DNA of 64,000 bases from Gammaproteobacteria bacterium (GCA_021773175.1 JAJFKO010000002.1:1-64000), one strand, 5' to 3'; counted from the stretch's first letter, positions 18,312 to 28,378 are shown. Notes: a model not told the origin generated them from the letters alone. A program made the numbers and translations.

Positions 18312-18890
18312 TTAATGCCGCCATTTAGAATCTGGATCAACCAATATAGAATCTTTACCCATATATTTGTCTACCCGTTGGCGCGCACTAGCACTTGCGG
18401 TCATTTGCCACATTTCAAAGGCATGTAAATAACTCATTTGATGTGCATCACTGGCAATCTCGCGCATACCTTGCAACACGGTAGTAATGGTTAGAAAGTC
18501 TTGACACAAACCGGAATACGGGCCCAGCCAAGCTTTTTCAGGCAATATTGTTAAAGAATCATAAGCACTTCTGCCAAGACTAACAAAATAACCTAAACTA
18601 ACCCGACGTTTTTCAGCAAATCCTGGAAATAAACCTGTAAACAATAAACACTTATCAGCAACATCACGTAATAAGCCATGCTGTTGTGGACTGGCTTGCT
18701 GACAGCCTTCTAGAAAATCCAAACCTAAAATACTACTGATAACAGCAGGTTGATCAGTAAAACGTAATAATAGTAAAACGAGATAATGTTCAATATCATC
18801 TTCAAGAAATGTCGTGGTGGCTTGCTCTGCCTCACAAACTAAATTATGCCACTCAGCAGTCGCATTTGGCTGTAATGATAAATTCCGCAT
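18312..18890 (-). CDS. Conserved-looking hypothetical protein
   Basis: A 192-residue soluble protein, largely helical, with no signal peptide or transmembrane segment. Stretches such as GLFPGFAEKRRVSLGYFVSLGRSAYDSL (described here only as the GLFPG and GYFVSLG motifs near residues 85-110) look conserved, but I do not recognise the family. It is divergent from typA, separated by 237 bp that contain the typA promoter. No function can be assigned. Confidence 0.7.
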   Translation of the reverse strand: MRNLSLQPNATAEWHNLVCEAEQATTTFLEDDIEHYLVLLLLRFTDQPAVISSILGLDFLEGCQQASPQQHGLLRDVADKCLLFTGLFPGFAEKRRVSLGYFVSLGRSAYDSLTILPEKAWLGPYSGLCQDFLTITTVLQGMREIASDAHQMSYLHAFEMWQMTASASARQRVDKYMGKDSILVDPDSKWRH

Positions 18891-18991
18891 TGGCTAACCT
18901 CTAATATCGATATTTTGCACCGGCTAAACATCTATTTTATTAATTAATAGCAAAAAATAACCAACATTGCTTACTTATTGATAAATTCGTG

Positions 18992-18997
18992 TATAAT
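18992..18997 (+). promoter_or_regulatory. Likely -10 element of the typA promoter
   Basis: A perfect TATAAT at 18992-18997 with a weak TTGCTT at 18967-18972 (19-bp spacer). The mRNA would have a leader of about 125 nt before the typA ATG at 19128. Confidence 0.45.
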
Positions 18998-19127
18998 GGC
19001 CGCCTTGTTATTAGCCTGCCCACATCAGCTAATTGTCTGATCTTATTTTAGAAATACAGGTTTCTATGCAGAATAATTGTCAATAAATATTTTTTCTCGG
19101 ACTACGATTTAGAAACACGGAGATTAC

Positions 19128-20939
19128 ATGAGTACTAACATTAGAAACATTGCCATTATCGCTCACGTCGACCATGGTAAAACAACCTTAGTTGATAAAC
19201 TATTACAACAGACAAATACGATTCAAACACGTACTGATTTCAGTGAGCGCGTCATGGACTCTAATGATCTTGAACGCGAGCGTGGTATAACAATTTTAGC
19301 GAAGAACACTGCGGTTAATTGGAATGACTATCGTATTAATATTGTTGATACCCCAGGCCATGCTGATTTTGGTGGTGAAGTTGAGCGTGTATTATCGATG
19401 GTTGACTCTGTATTATTACTTGTTGATGCTGTTGATGGCCCAATGCCACAGACACGTTTTGTAACCCAAAAAGCTTTCGCACAAGGCTTACATCCCATTG
19501 TTGTGGTTAATAAGATTGATCGTCCTTCAGCACGTCCGCATTGGGTTATTGATCAAGTTTTTGATTTATTCGATCAACTTGGCGCGACTGACGCTCAATT
19601 AGATTTCCCTATAATTTATACGTCTGCTTTACAAGGTTTTGCAACCGAAGATGCTGAAGCACCCGCAACCGATATGGATGCCTTATTGAAAGCCATTGTT
19701 AAACATGTACCCGCTCCAGACGTAGATGCTAGTGGGCCACTACAAATGCAAATCAGTGCACTCGATTATTCAAGTTATGTTGGCACAATTGGTATTGGCC
19801 GTGTCTCACGCGGCACAGTTAAACCAAACATGGCAGTTAGCATTGTTAAGCCAGATGGTAAAACTCATAAGGGTCGTATTCTACAAGTACTTGGTCCATT
19901 GGGCTTAGAGCGTGTTGAAATTCCAGAAGCAGAAGCCGGTAACATCGTTGCCATTACCGGTATCGATGGTTTGAAGATTTCTGATACGATATGTGATCCA
20001 CAAACAGCTGAACCATTGCCAGCTTTAACCGTGGATGAACCAACTATTAGCATGACTTTCCAAGTTAATGACTCTCCATTTGTTGGCAAAGACGGCAAAT
20101 ACGTTACCAGTCGTAAATTGCAAGAGCGTCTTGCACAAGAACTTATACATAATGTTGCTTTACGAGTTGAAAGTATGGCTGACCAAAATAAATTTAAAGT
20201 TTCTGGTCGCGGTGAATTACACATTGGTGTCTTAATCGAAACAATGCGTCGAGAAGGTTATGAACTTGCTGTTTCAAGACCTGAAGTGATCGTTAAAGAA
20301 ACCGATGGTGTACGCCAAGAACCTTATGAAGTCTTAACCTTGGATATTGAAGATCAACATCAAGGTAGTGTTATGGAAAACCTAGGTACACGTCGGGCTG
20401 AGTTAAAAGACATGGTTCCAGATGGCAAAGGGCGAGTACGTATCGATTACATTGTTCCTGCACGTGGTTTATTTGGTTTCCATACCGAATTTCTAACCGC
20501 AACATCTGGTACCGGTATCATGCATCATCAATTTGACCATTATGGTCCGGAAGTTAAATCTAATGTCGGCAAACGCCTGAACGGCGTACTCATCGCCAAT
20601 GGCCAAGGCAAAAGTGTCGGCTTTGCATTGTGGAATCTACAAGAACGCGGTAAATTATTTATTGGTCCACAAGTTGAAGTTTATGAAGGCATGATTGTTG
20701 GTATTCACTCGCGTGACAATGATTTGGTGGTTAACGTTCAAAGAGCTAAGCAATTAACGAACGTACGTGCCTCTGGTACCGATGAAAACATTATGCTGAT
20801 ACCACCAATCAAATTAACCTTAGAAGGTGCCATCGAATTCATTGCCGATGACGAGCTGGTTGAAATTACACCAAATTTCCTACGTATACGTAAGAAATTC
20901 TTGAAAGAACATGAGCGTAAACGCGCCTCGAGGGAATAA
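19128..20939 (+). CDS. typA: Ribosome-associated GTPase TypA/BipA
   Basis: A 603-residue translational GTPase of the EF-G-like class acting on the ribosome in assembly and stress adaptation. G1 is AHVDHGKTT (residues 12-20), with switch I RERGITI, G3 [15 protein letters not shown] and G4 [10 protein letters not shown]. Domain II, the EF-G-like domains III and V ([21 protein letters not shown]) and the BipA-specific C-terminal domain ([27 protein letters not shown]) are all present. The length matches BipA. It has its own upstream promoter and is followed 141 bp later by the FleQ-like gene. Confidence 0.97.
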   Translation: MSTNIRNIAIIAHVDHGKTTLVDKLLQQTNTIQTRTDFSERVMDSNDLERERGITILAKNTAVNWNDYRINIVDTPGHADFGGEVERVLSMVDSVLLLVDAVDGPMPQTRFVTQKAFAQGLHPIVVVNKIDRPSARPHWVIDQVFDLFDQLGATDAQLDFPIIYTSALQGFATEDAEAPATDMDALLKAIVKHVPAPDVDASGPLQMQISALDYSSYVGTIGIGRVSRGTVKPNMAVSIVKPDGKTHKGRILQVLGPLGLERVEIPEAEAGNIVAITGIDGLKISDTICDPQTAEPLPALTVDEPTISMTFQVNDSPFVGKDGKYVTSRKLQERLAQELIHNVALRVESMADQNKFKVSGRGELHIGVLIETMRREGYELAVSRPEVIVKETDGVRQEPYEVLTLDIEDQHQGSVMENLGTRRAELKDMVPDGKGRVRIDYIVPARGLFGFHTEFLTATSGTGIMHHQFDHYGPEVKSNVGKRLNGVLIANGQGKSVGFALWNLQERGKLFIGPQVEVYEGMIVGIHSRDNDLVVNVQRAKQLTNVRASGTDENIMLIPPIKLTLEGAIEFIADDELVEITPNFLRIRKKFLKEHERKRASRE

Positions 20940-21080
20940 AATCTCATCAACCATAGCTTAAGTGTCCAAAATTTGGCATATTTGTTGCAGGGCTTCTTAT
21001 AGAACGTTAGTTCGGTTAGAATAGCCCTTCTTCACCTGGCGGAGGAAACAAATAGAATTAGAAGGATGGAAGGACACACC

Positions 21081-22472
21081 ATGGCAATACATGCAACGAA
21101 ACCTCACATTGTTTTCATTATCGATGATAACCTGGCTCGACAGCACGAAACAAAACTCATTTTTGACTTCATGGGAGAGCAATCCCTGATAGCGACACCA
21201 TTAACATGGCAAGAACATAATATTAATGCTGAAGAGTTACTTATGATTCTTATCAGTGATAGCAGTTTAGAAAAACAACCACAGCAATTTATTAATACCC
21301 TAAAGCAACGCTTTCCACAGAAACCTCTTATCATGCTAACGGATAAACCACAAACTCACACGATGCATGCAGATCTAATGAATATAGTAGCAGGCATCGT
21401 ACAGCAACCTTTAAGACTTGATCATGTCTTTCAATTAATTTCAACTTGCCAAACCTATAAAAAACAATTGCATGATGCAGCAAAGAATCAAAATCGCGAT
21501 AAAATGTTGTTTCGTAGTTTAGTTGGATTAAGTGCAAAAATTCAAACAGTCCGTAAAACACTTGAAGAAGTTGTGAAGCAAAACAAAAACACGTTAATTA
21601 TCGGTGAAGCTTATACTGGCAAACAAGTCCTAGCTCGTAATATTCATTTCGCATCAAAAAATAAAGATAAAAACTTTATTCATTTTGATTGTAGTACCGC
21701 TAATATCGATAATATTGAAAAACAATTATTTGGTCATCAGCATTTCATGGATTATTTTCCTGGCGTACTTGAAGAAGCCACCTCAAGTACATTGTTTATT
21801 GATGAAATCGATTTATTGCCATTAAGAACTCAAGCTAAATTACTCGAGGCAATAAGTGATCAAAAGTTTCAACCCGTTAATAGCAATAAGTCATTAGAAT
21901 TTAATGCACGTATTATAGCGACAACAAGTCAAAATATTGAAACCTTAATTCAACGTGGATTGTTTCGTGAAGAATTGTATTACTGCTTAAATAATTTTTT
22001 AATCGAAATGCCCGCACTGCGCGACCGCATTGACGATTTACCTTTATTATTAAATGAATTGATTGCGCGCTTAGAAGCAACGCAAAAAACCACCTTGCAT
22101 TTTGCAGGTGATACTATTTCATTATTACGCGACTATGTCTGGCCTAATAACCTGCAGGAACTATCAGATTTAGTTGACTATTGTGCATTACATTATCCAA
22201 ACGATATTATATCTCCAGAAAAGCTCCCAGCAAAATTCCATAAAAAAGATAAAGAAGGAGAAGGTACGGCTAAATCGCGTTTACCTGACCCCAATATTAT
22301 TCGCTTACCAGAAACTGGAGTGAACTTGAAAGCATATCTTGCAGAAACAGAAATTTCTATTATTAAGCAAGCTCTACAACATTGTAATGGTGTTGTAGCA
22401 AGAGCCGCTAAGCATTTAGATATGCGGCGTACGACTTTATTAGAAAAGATGCGGCGTTATCAGTTGCGCTAA
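21081..22472 (+). CDS. FleQ/NtrC-like regulator without the sigma-54 contact loop
   Basis: A 463-residue protein with three parts: an N-terminal receiver-like domain (FIIDDN but no clear phospho-Asp), an AAA+ domain (about residues 150-350) and a Fis-type helix-turn-helix (NGVVARAAKHLDMRRTTLL) close to that of FleQ. The Walker A segment is altered (GEAYTGKQ in place of GESGTGKE). In place of GAFTGA the text reads QLFGHQHFMDYFPGVLEEA, so the loop that touches sigma-54 is missing. Walker B survives as LFIDEID. ATG 21081 is preferred because GGAAGGA lies 7 nt before it. I infer a DNA-binding regulator that cannot activate sigma-54 transcription. No flagellar genes are in the window. Confidence 0.82.
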   Translation: MAIHATKPHIVFIIDDNLARQHETKLIFDFMGEQSLIATPLTWQEHNINAEELLMILISDSSLEKQPQQFINTLKQRFPQKPLIMLTDKPQTHTMHADLMNIVAGIVQQPLRLDHVFQLISTCQTYKKQLHDAAKNQNRDKMLFRSLVGLSAKIQTVRKTLEEVVKQNKNTLIIGEAYTGKQVLARNIHFASKNKDKNFIHFDCSTANIDNIEKQLFGHQHFMDYFPGVLEEATSSTLFIDEIDLLPLRTQAKLLEAISDQKFQPVNSNKSLEFNARIIATTSQNIETLIQRGLFREELYYCLNNFLIEMPALRDRIDDLPLLLNELIARLEATQKTTLHFAGDTISLLRDYVWPNNLQELSDLVDYCALHYPNDIISPEKLPAKFHKKDKEGEGTAKSRLPDPNIIRLPETGVNLKAYLAETEISIIKQALQHCNGVVARAAKHLDMRRTTLLEKMRRYQLR

Positions 22473-22517
22473 ATTATATTTTTATAGTTCTAAGCATTGC
22501 TTTTTATAAAGAAACTT

Positions 22518-23498
22518 TTATCGTTTCCTATGCTGCTTTTTTATAGCACCCGGGCGACTACCTTGACCTAATGTTATGTGTCTAATAGTACCCCTTTCGC
22601 CATTGACACACATGAGATATGCTCGTTGGTCTTTAGGAAAAACTGTAGATACTTGCTGTTGTAATCTTGCTAACTGCTCAGAGATCGTACTTGCTTTAGA
22701 CGTATTGAAACCTTTTCTACTTTTTGATTGATCTAATGGCATACTATCAGTTTGAAATACTTGCCATTCAATTAAGTTATCGCCACGTGGAATAGTCGTA
22801 AGCATTGGAAATGCTGTTAATAAAGCTTTATTAACACTAGCTTGATTTTCTTGACCGCAAACAACATGAAACTTTATTGAATAGATATTTTTAGCTTGCT
22901 TCTCTACAATCAATCGAAAACGAAGACCATCAGTTGTATCTTGTTCTATTTGATCAAGCAATAGGTTTAATGCTTGCAGTGCAGGCAGCGCAACTAACGC
23001 TTTTTGTTCTCTCTTACCTAGCTCAGGAATTTCATAACAAGTACGACTTGCAGCTAAGTTTGCTTGACCAAGAGGCGGCAGAAATTGTGCAGAGTGAGAA
23101 CTAGCATTTGCTTTTGCAGCTGTGCCAGCAGGAAGCTGTGGAATTTCGTACACCACACCATCTCTTCTTCGCTCTTGTTTCACGTTGCCTATTGATGCTG
23201 CTAAAGTCCTCTCGCCATCTCTATGGCTTGATGTTATCGGCAATGAACTCGCTAATAGGCTAGCTGTTGGCGATACTGAAGCTGCGCCTCTACCACTCTT
23301 ACGTTTCATCTCCTTTTCATGACTCGAACTAGCTGCTATTGCTGTCTCAACAGATACGGCTAAACTACCATCAAGAAGCGCGCTTCCTCCTAATGGAGCT
23401 CGTATATTCGCTCCAGAATGCCCTCCTGCTGGACGGCCACTGGTCGTCAACAGTCGCGCTCTACCGCCTTCTTTGCCTTTACCTTCTTTCTTAGGCAT
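22518..23498 (-). CDS. Low-complexity protein with two YEIP motifs, unknown
   Basis: A 326-residue protein with a strong ribosome binding site (AGGAGATG). Residues 1-125 are rich in Gly, Ser, Ala, Arg and Lys and look disordered. Two similar motifs, VVYEIPQLP (near 115) and CYEIPELG (near 153), flank a short linker. The second half (about 165-270) has an ordered alpha/beta pattern. The C-terminus is basic (IKKQHRKR). No signal peptide is seen. Y-E-I-P resembles sites for SH2-type binding, which would fit a secreted host-directed protein. That is speculation; the family is not recognised. Confidence 0.65.
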   Translation of the reverse strand: MPKKEGKGKEGGRARLLTTSGRPAGGHSGANIRAPLGGSALLDGSLAVSVETAIAASSSHEKEMKRKSGRGAASVSPTASLLASSLPITSSHRDGERTLAASIGNVKQERRRDGVVYEIPQLPAGTAAKANASSHSAQFLPPLGQANLAASRTCYEIPELGKREQKALVALPALQALNLLLDQIEQDTTDGLRFRLIVEKQAKNIYSIKFHVVCGQENQASVNKALLTAFPMLTTIPRGDNLIEWQVFQTDSMPLDQSKSRKGFNTSKASTISEQLARLQQQVSTVFPKDQRAYLMCVNGERGTIRHITLGQGSRPGAIKKQHRKR

Positions 23499-23657
23499 TT
23501 TGTCATCTCCTCACAATCTCTACTTGTCTTTATAGTATAAAAGTTGGACATCATACCATAACCGTCAATTTTTAGGCAACAAAATAGCGCCAACCGATCG
23601 GTATAAAGCATTAGTATCAACAACTTATAGTGCCAAAAAAAACCATATTTATTGGTA

Positions 23658-24875
23658 TTAAGTATTGTGGAGAGAGGATTTCTTATAATGATACAGCGTC
23701 AATAAGCCTTTCATGATGCCAACTACAATAGCGGCTACGAGTATTGCTCGAGCGATAGAGATTAGAGTGCCAGTATATAAAATACTGACAAAAACCGTCG
23801 CGATAAATGCTGAAACCGTCATGATACAAGAAAACATTGCGGTACGCGCACCCATTGGCTCTTGGCATGCTTCAATCGCAAGCCGATTCAGTGGTGCTAA
23901 ACATAAACCTGATCCAAAAGCATAAACCATCATGGCAAAAACTAAATATAGAAGTTCATGCGGCATGACATACGCCACGAGCATCGCAGCAAGTGCGCTA
24001 CAGGTCACAATGACAAGGCCGATATTAATAATTCGGTGCGGCTCTAAATGGTTCATGATGGGCTTTATTAATAACGTTGCTAAAATAAAACCTGAGAAAA
24101 CGATTGCTTGAAATGAAGCATAAGCAAGCGGCGTATAATGAAACGTATGCATCACTAGGAATGGACCACTGACAATCCAAACAATTAAGACACTAAAAAG
24201 CGTACTGAAGATTGTCGTATTTAGAAAAAAATCAACATTCATTAAAATATTTATATAATTTTTTATAATAACTTTAATATGTATATTAGTTCTATTTTCT
24301 TTGCTAGTACTTTCTGGCATGAATCGATATAAAGCTAACATAATAACAAATTGCCAGATGGCTAATAACCAAAAAATTAAGCGCCAATTACCAAAAAACA
24401 AGGCAAAGGCACCTAGCATAGGACCAAACGCAGGCGCTAAGACAATAATACTATTCATCCAGGCGATGGTTTTGATAACTTGTTTACGTTCTAACACTTC
24501 ATGAATAACGGCATACCCAGGAACAACAATGGCAGATACTGTCAAACCCTGAAAAAATCTGGCAAAAATCAACATCTGTATGTTGACTGACATAGCACAA
24601 AGTACACTAGCAACAATAAATACCAATAAACCGATTAATAAAACAGGACGCCGACCATAACGATCGGATAAGGGCCCTAAAAATAATTGCGTGGTCGCAC
24701 CACCTAAAAACCAAACTGATAGCGATAACTGCACCAAGCTATGAGTGGTATGAAAGTTTGTCGTAATTTGTGGTAATGCCGGCAAATACATGTCATTACC
24801 TAAATAACTTATCGCTTCTGCGAGTACCAGTAATAACGGAAAAATTAACAGTATATGTTTTCTGCTTTGTCGCAT
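23658..24875 (-). CDS. MFS drug-efflux transporter, Bcr/CflA-type
   Basis: A 405-residue inner-membrane proton antiporter with about 12 transmembrane helices. The loop 2-3 signature is intact (LGPLSDRYGRRPVLLIGL, near residue 66). The motif in helix 1 (YLGNDMYLPALPQI) and the helix 5 region (VLAPAFGPMLGA) match the Bcr/CflA subfamily, whose known members export bicyclomycin, chloramphenicol or sulfonamides. The real substrate is unknown. It is followed by no co-directional partner; a long inverted repeat lies upstream of its start. Confidence 0.9.
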   Translation of the reverse strand: MRQSRKHILLIFPLLLVLAEAISYLGNDMYLPALPQITTNFHTTHSLVQLSLSVWFLGGATTQLFLGPLSDRYGRRPVLLIGLLVFIVASVLCAMSVNIQMLIFARFFQGLTVSAIVVPGYAVIHEVLERKQVIKTIAWMNSIIVLAPAFGPMLGAFALFFGNWRLIFWLLAIWQFVIMLALYRFMPESTSKENRTNIHIKVIIKNYINILMNVDFFLNTTIFSTLFSVLIVWIVSGPFLVMHTFHYTPLAYASFQAIVFSGFILATLLIKPIMNHLEPHRIINIGLVIVTCSALAAMLVAYVMPHELLYLVFAMMVYAFGSGLCLAPLNRLAIEACQEPMGARTAMFSCIMTVSAFIATVFVSILYTGTLISIARAILVAAIVVGIMKGLLTLYHYKKSSLHNT

Positions 24876-24907
24876 GGTTTCAGTACGCTTCTTCTAAATT
24901 GGGTAGA

Positions 24908-25096
24908 GATAATCCTAGATTCCGCAGTTGCCATCTACTGCGAACGCCTAATATGCTGAAGATAGGCTGAAATTCTGCAAATTAACGCGCACCCGTAGAG
25001 TGACTACTGTATCCACGTTAATTTGCAGAATTTCAGCCTATCTTCAGCATATTAAGCGCTCTCGCTACGATGGCAACTGCGGAATCTAGGATTATC
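24908..25096. repeat. Long imperfect inverted repeat (about 190 bp)
   Basis: The left arm 24908-24987 and right arm 25016-25096 are inverted copies. Each arm has an outer block of 28 bp and an inner block of about 38 bp that match almost perfectly, separated by a 13-bp stretch that differs. The loop is about 28 bp. No reading frame is inside. It could form a very long hairpin or be a MITE. It lies between the MFS gene and mlaA, which are divergent. Confidence 0.8.
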
Positions 25097-25248
25097 AGTT
25101 ACTCTTTTGCATCTGTCTATACTCTAGAAACTCTATGCTCTGATTGTTCCCGAATCACTTGACTTCATTGGTCGACACTGTTAAAAACATCTGAATTACA
25201 ATACTTTAACTAGTACTACTGGTCTTTAGGATGACATGGAGAGCAACA

Positions 25249-26364
25249 ATGGTGCAGCAATCGCTTCGACTATTTAATTTTACATTATTGTTTTTACTGA
25301 TTTTTTTTAGTTTCACACTGAATACTACAGCCTTTGCACGGGTACCATACCAAGTTGAAGCCAGAAAAGTTGCTCATCATAAACAACAATACCCTAAAAA
25401 AGATGCTGAACATCATTCTACAACACCTAGGCAAGCACATAAAAAACCAAAGAAAGAAGATCCATTGCAGACGTATAACCGCAGCATGTATAAAGTGAAT
25501 ACATCTTTAGATAGATATGCCTTAAAGCCTGCAGCTAAAGTTTACAATAAAGTCTTACCTCACCCGATTAAGCAAGGTATTGCTAACTTTTTTAATAACC
25601 TCAATATGGTTCCAACTATTGTTAATGATGTATTACAAGGTCATATCTATCAAGCCTCTTCAGATGGTTGGCGTTTTTTAGTTAATTCAACCATTGGCCT
25701 TGGCGGCTTTATCGATGTTGCTAAACAAATTGGCTTAAAACCTAATCATGAAGATTTCGGGCTAACGCTTGCTTCATGGGGTTATACAAAATCTGCTTAT
25801 TTAGTATTGCCATTCCTTGGTCCAAGCACCGTTAGGGATGCACTTGCTTTACCCGTAAACTTTTTTATGTTTAGCGCCTGGTCTTTCATCAGCCCATTTG
25901 CTGTCAAAGCTGGAATGATTGGAATGGACGTCGTTAATCAACGTGCTGAACTGTTGCAATATGACAATGTATTCACACAAGCCGCATTCGATCCATATGC
26001 TTTCGAACGCAATGCTTACTTACAACGTCGTAACTTTCTCATCAACCATAATAGAAAATTGCTTGATCCTTATATTGCTGCTGAACATAGTGAAGATAGC
26101 AATGACCCTTATGTATCAGCATCGCCAAGCACAATGCAGCAGCAAAGTACTAGTGATGATCCTTATGTTGCAGCAGAACCCGCAGCAACAAATCCGAAAA
26201 CCATTAAGCCTAAGAAAGTTATACCCAAAGCCGATAATTATGATCTCGGCATGAATAAAAAATATAAACAAAATTTAGCGCAACTTACAAAGACTTCTGA
26301 GCCGCAACATGCAGAGAATCAATCCATACAACGACACGATTATGTTACACGTCGTTCTATTTGA
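25249..26364 (+). CDS. mlaA: MlaA (VacJ)-like outer-membrane lipid-asymmetry protein
   Basis: A 371-residue protein. The MlaA domain (about residues 70-270) starts [14 protein letters not shown] and continues with a V..P......F.NL..... pattern, then L.NST.GLGG..D.A...G. MlaA removes phospholipids from the outer leaflet and passes them to MlaC. The N-terminus is a signal peptide ending TTAFA, but there is no Cys for lipidation, unlike classical MlaA. The C-terminal tail carries three DPY-(I/V)-A/S-A repeats near residues 277-315 and a basic region. ATG 25249 is chosen for its GGAGAG site. The trmL gene starts inside its last 23 bases. Confidence 0.85.
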   Translation: MVQQSLRLFNFTLLFLLIFFSFTLNTTAFARVPYQVEARKVAHHKQQYPKKDAEHHSTTPRQAHKKPKKEDPLQTYNRSMYKVNTSLDRYALKPAAKVYNKVLPHPIKQGIANFFNNLNMVPTIVNDVLQGHIYQASSDGWRFLVNSTIGLGGFIDVAKQIGLKPNHEDFGLTLASWGYTKSAYLVLPFLGPSTVRDALALPVNFFMFSAWSFISPFAVKAGMIGMDVVNQRAELLQYDNVFTQAAFDPYAFERNAYLQRRNFLINHNRKLLDPYIAAEHSEDSNDPYVSASPSTMQQQSTSDDPYVAAEPAATNPKTIKPKKVIPKADNYDLGMNKKYKQNLAQLTKTSEPQHAENQSIQRHDYVTRRSI

Positions 26365-26797
26365 GCCTGAAATCCCACCTAATACAGGTAATATTATTCG
26401 TTTGTGCGCCAACTCTGGCGCACAATTACATTTAATAAAACCTTTTGGCTTTGCACTTGATGATAAACGCTTACGACGGGCAGGTTTGGATTATCATGAA
26501 TGGGCAAATATCAAAATACATGAAAATTATCCATGCTTTTTAGAAAATGAAATGCCAACAAGATTACTTGCTTGTTCCACGAAAGGCACGAAAACATATG
26601 CTGAAGTTGATTTTGTTGATAATGATTACTTATTATTTGGACCAGAAACACGCGGCTTGCCCATGTCAATTTTGGAAACACTAGAACCAGAGCAGATCAT
26701 TCGTATTCCTATGCAAGCAGAAAGTCGCAGTTTAAATTTATCTAATGCTACGGCCATTATTCTCTATGAAGCTTGGCACCAACTTGACTTTCAATAA
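26342..26797 (+). CDS. trmL: tRNA 2'-O-methyltransferase TrmL
   Basis: A 151-residue SPOUT-class methyltransferase acting on the wobble base of tRNA-Leu. Motifs: [18 protein letters not shown] (motif 1), FGPETRGLP (motif 2) and [15 protein letters not shown] (motif 3, forming the knot). The length is typical. The ATG at 26342 (MLHVVLFEP) overlaps the mlaA end by 23 bp, suggesting translational coupling. A longer frame to 26309 is not needed. In E. coli trmL also lies near gpsA and secB, as here. Confidence 0.93.
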   Translation: MLHVVLFEPEIPPNTGNIIRLCANSGAQLHLIKPFGFALDDKRLRRAGLDYHEWANIKIHENYPCFLENEMPTRLLACSTKGTKTYAEVDFVDNDYLLFGPETRGLPMSILETLEPEQIIRIPMQAESRSLNLSNATAIILYEAWHQLDFQ

Positions 26798-26822
26798 AAT
26801 AGGACTTATGCAAATCCTAATG

Positions 26823-27821
26823 CTATTCGAACTTTAATGCACGCGACATCAATGTCATCACAGCCTGCTGCGGCGGCTTACCATGAAAAATAATGTTATA
26901 AACTTGCTCGACAATCGGCATATCAACTTGTTGCTGTTCGGCAAGACGAAATACTTCACCAGCATTACTCTTACCTTCAACAACTTGTCCGATTTCTTGT
27001 TCAGCTGCTGCGATCTCTTTACCTTGCCCTAGCGCCAAACCAAAGCGCCGATTACGCGATTGATCATCGGTACAGGTTAATACTAAATCTCCCAAACCTG
27101 CTAAGCCAGTAAATGTCTGAGCTTGACCGCCCATGGCATCACCGAGCCGGCACATTTCTGCTAAACCTCGTGTAATTAAAGCAGCACGTGCATTAGCACC
27201 AAATTTCAAGCCATCCGCAATACCTGCGGCAATCGCTAAAACATTTTTTACAACACCACCAATTTGCACACCAATAACATCATGACTTTTATAAACTCGA
27301 AAACTATTATTATGCAAACGTGCGACCATGCTATCGAGCAAACTTTCATTGTCACTCGCTAAGCAAATAGCTGTTGGCAAACCACGAGCAACTTCTTTGG
27401 CGAATGATGGCCCCGAAAGAATTGCAAAACTAGCAGCAGCTCCTAACTCTTCTGCAACAACCTTATGTAACAAACAAGACGATTGAGGCTCTAAACCTTT
27501 GGTTGCTGAGATAATTTGACATGATGATTTTAAATAAGGTTTACATGCAACCAAGGTCGACTGAAAAGCATGACTTGGTACAGCGATTAAAATATCGTTA
27601 ACACCGTTTAAGCATTGCGATAGATCTGAAAATAAAGTGATGTTTTTTGGAAAAGGAATATCAGGTAAAAAATAAGGATTGCAGCTTTGCTGTTGCATTG
27701 CTGCAATTTTATTGGCATCACGGCCCCATAGTCGAACGTTATTGCCATTTTTTGCTAGCAAAATAGCTAGCGCTGATCCCCAAGAACCAGCGCCTAATAC
27801 TACAATAATATTCTCTGACAT
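26823..27821 (-). CDS. gpsA: NAD(P)-dependent glycerol-3-phosphate dehydrogenase
   Basis: A 332-residue cytosolic enzyme reducing dihydroxyacetone phosphate to glycerol-3-phosphate for phospholipid synthesis. The Rossmann motif is V-L-G-A-G-S-W-G-S-A (residues 8-17). Catalytic-region motifs are SGPSFAKE, GGVVKNVLAIAAGI (with the active Lys), LGDLVLTCT and S-R-N-R-R-F-G. The ATG at 27821 is preferred to TTG at 27827. It follows secB by 19 bp, so the pair is probably one operon. Confidence 0.96.
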   Translation of the reverse strand: MSENIIVVLGAGSWGSALAILLAKNGNNVRLWGRDANKIAAMQQQSCNPYFLPDIPFPKNITLFSDLSQCLNGVNDILIAVPSHAFQSTLVACKPYLKSSCQIISATKGLEPQSSCLLHKVVAEELGAAASFAILSGPSFAKEVARGLPTAICLASDNESLLDSMVARLHNNSFRVYKSHDVIGVQIGGVVKNVLAIAAGIADGLKFGANARAALITRGLAEMCRLGDAMGGQAQTFTGLAGLGDLVLTCTDDQSRNRRFGLALGQGKEIAAAEQEIGQVVEGKSNAGEVFRLAEQQQVDMPIVEQVYNIIFHGKPPQQAVMTLMSRALKFE

Positions 27822-27840
27822 TAACAATCAACAATACTGG

Positions 27841-28305
27841 TTATTTATTCGCAGCTTCTTGCTCAGCAGCTTGTTGTTTTTGTTGCATGAAAAGCATATC
27901 AAAATTTACAGGTTGCATAACAAATTGTGGAAAACTTCCTCGAGTTACCACATCTGAAATAACTTCACGAGCATATGGGTATAAGGTTGATGGGCAGAAG
28001 CTAGCAATCGTATGTTCAAACTGTTCTGAACTTAAGTTTTTGAACATGAAGATTCCTGCTTGTTTAACTTCTGCAATAAAAGCCACTTTCTCTTCAGCTT
28101 TAGCTGTAACAGTGATATCTAAAACCACTTCATATAAGTCTTCAGTAATCTTATTGACTTTGGTATCCATATTAATATTAATTTGAGGCTTCCATTCACC
28201 ACGAAAAATTTCTGGTGCACTTGGCACTTCAAAAGAAAGATCTTTAACATAAATACGTTGGATTGCTAGTTCTGGAGCATTTTGCTCTGCGATGTTTTCA
28301 GCCAT
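27841..28305 (-). CDS. secB: Protein-export chaperone SecB
   Basis: A 154-residue tetrameric chaperone that keeps exported precursors unfolded and delivers them to SecA. Family features include IQRIYVKDLSFE-PSAP near the N-terminus, the acidic E-V-x-L-D-I-T-V-T region and L-x-P-Y-A-R-E-x-I-S. The C-terminal tail is rich in Gln and Ala. It lies between the rhodanese and gpsA genes, matching the E. coli order except that grxC is missing here. Confidence 0.95.
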   Translation of the reverse strand: MAENIAEQNAPELAIQRIYVKDLSFEVPSAPEIFRGEWKPQININMDTKVNKITEDLYEVVLDITVTAKAEEKVAFIAEVKQAGIFMFKNLSSEQFEHTIASFCPSTLYPYAREVISDVVTRGSFPQFVMQPVNFDMLFMQQKQQAAEQEAANK

Positions 28306-28342
28306 GATATGATTCCCTCTTTTTATAAATTTAAATTATTTC

Positions 28343-28358
28343 GGACTTCCGCAAGTCC
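28343..28358 (-). terminator. Short hairpin between the rhodanese gene and secB
   Basis: GGACTT-CCGC-AAGTCC forms a 6-bp stem. An AT-rich stretch follows on the minus strand. It may attenuate transcription into secB. Confidence 0.35.
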
Positions 28359-28378
28359 TCATCCTGAAACTTTTAAAG

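Noticed and set aside
20738-20950. Minus-strand frames inside typA, dnaB, ptsP and other long genes
   Set aside because: They are antisense shadows of well-supported genes and lack independent start signals.
26804-26820. Short inverted repeat TAGGA...TCCTA as a bidirectional terminator between trmL and gpsA
   Set aside because: The stem is only 5-6 bp, AT-rich and without T-runs; support is too weak for a feature.
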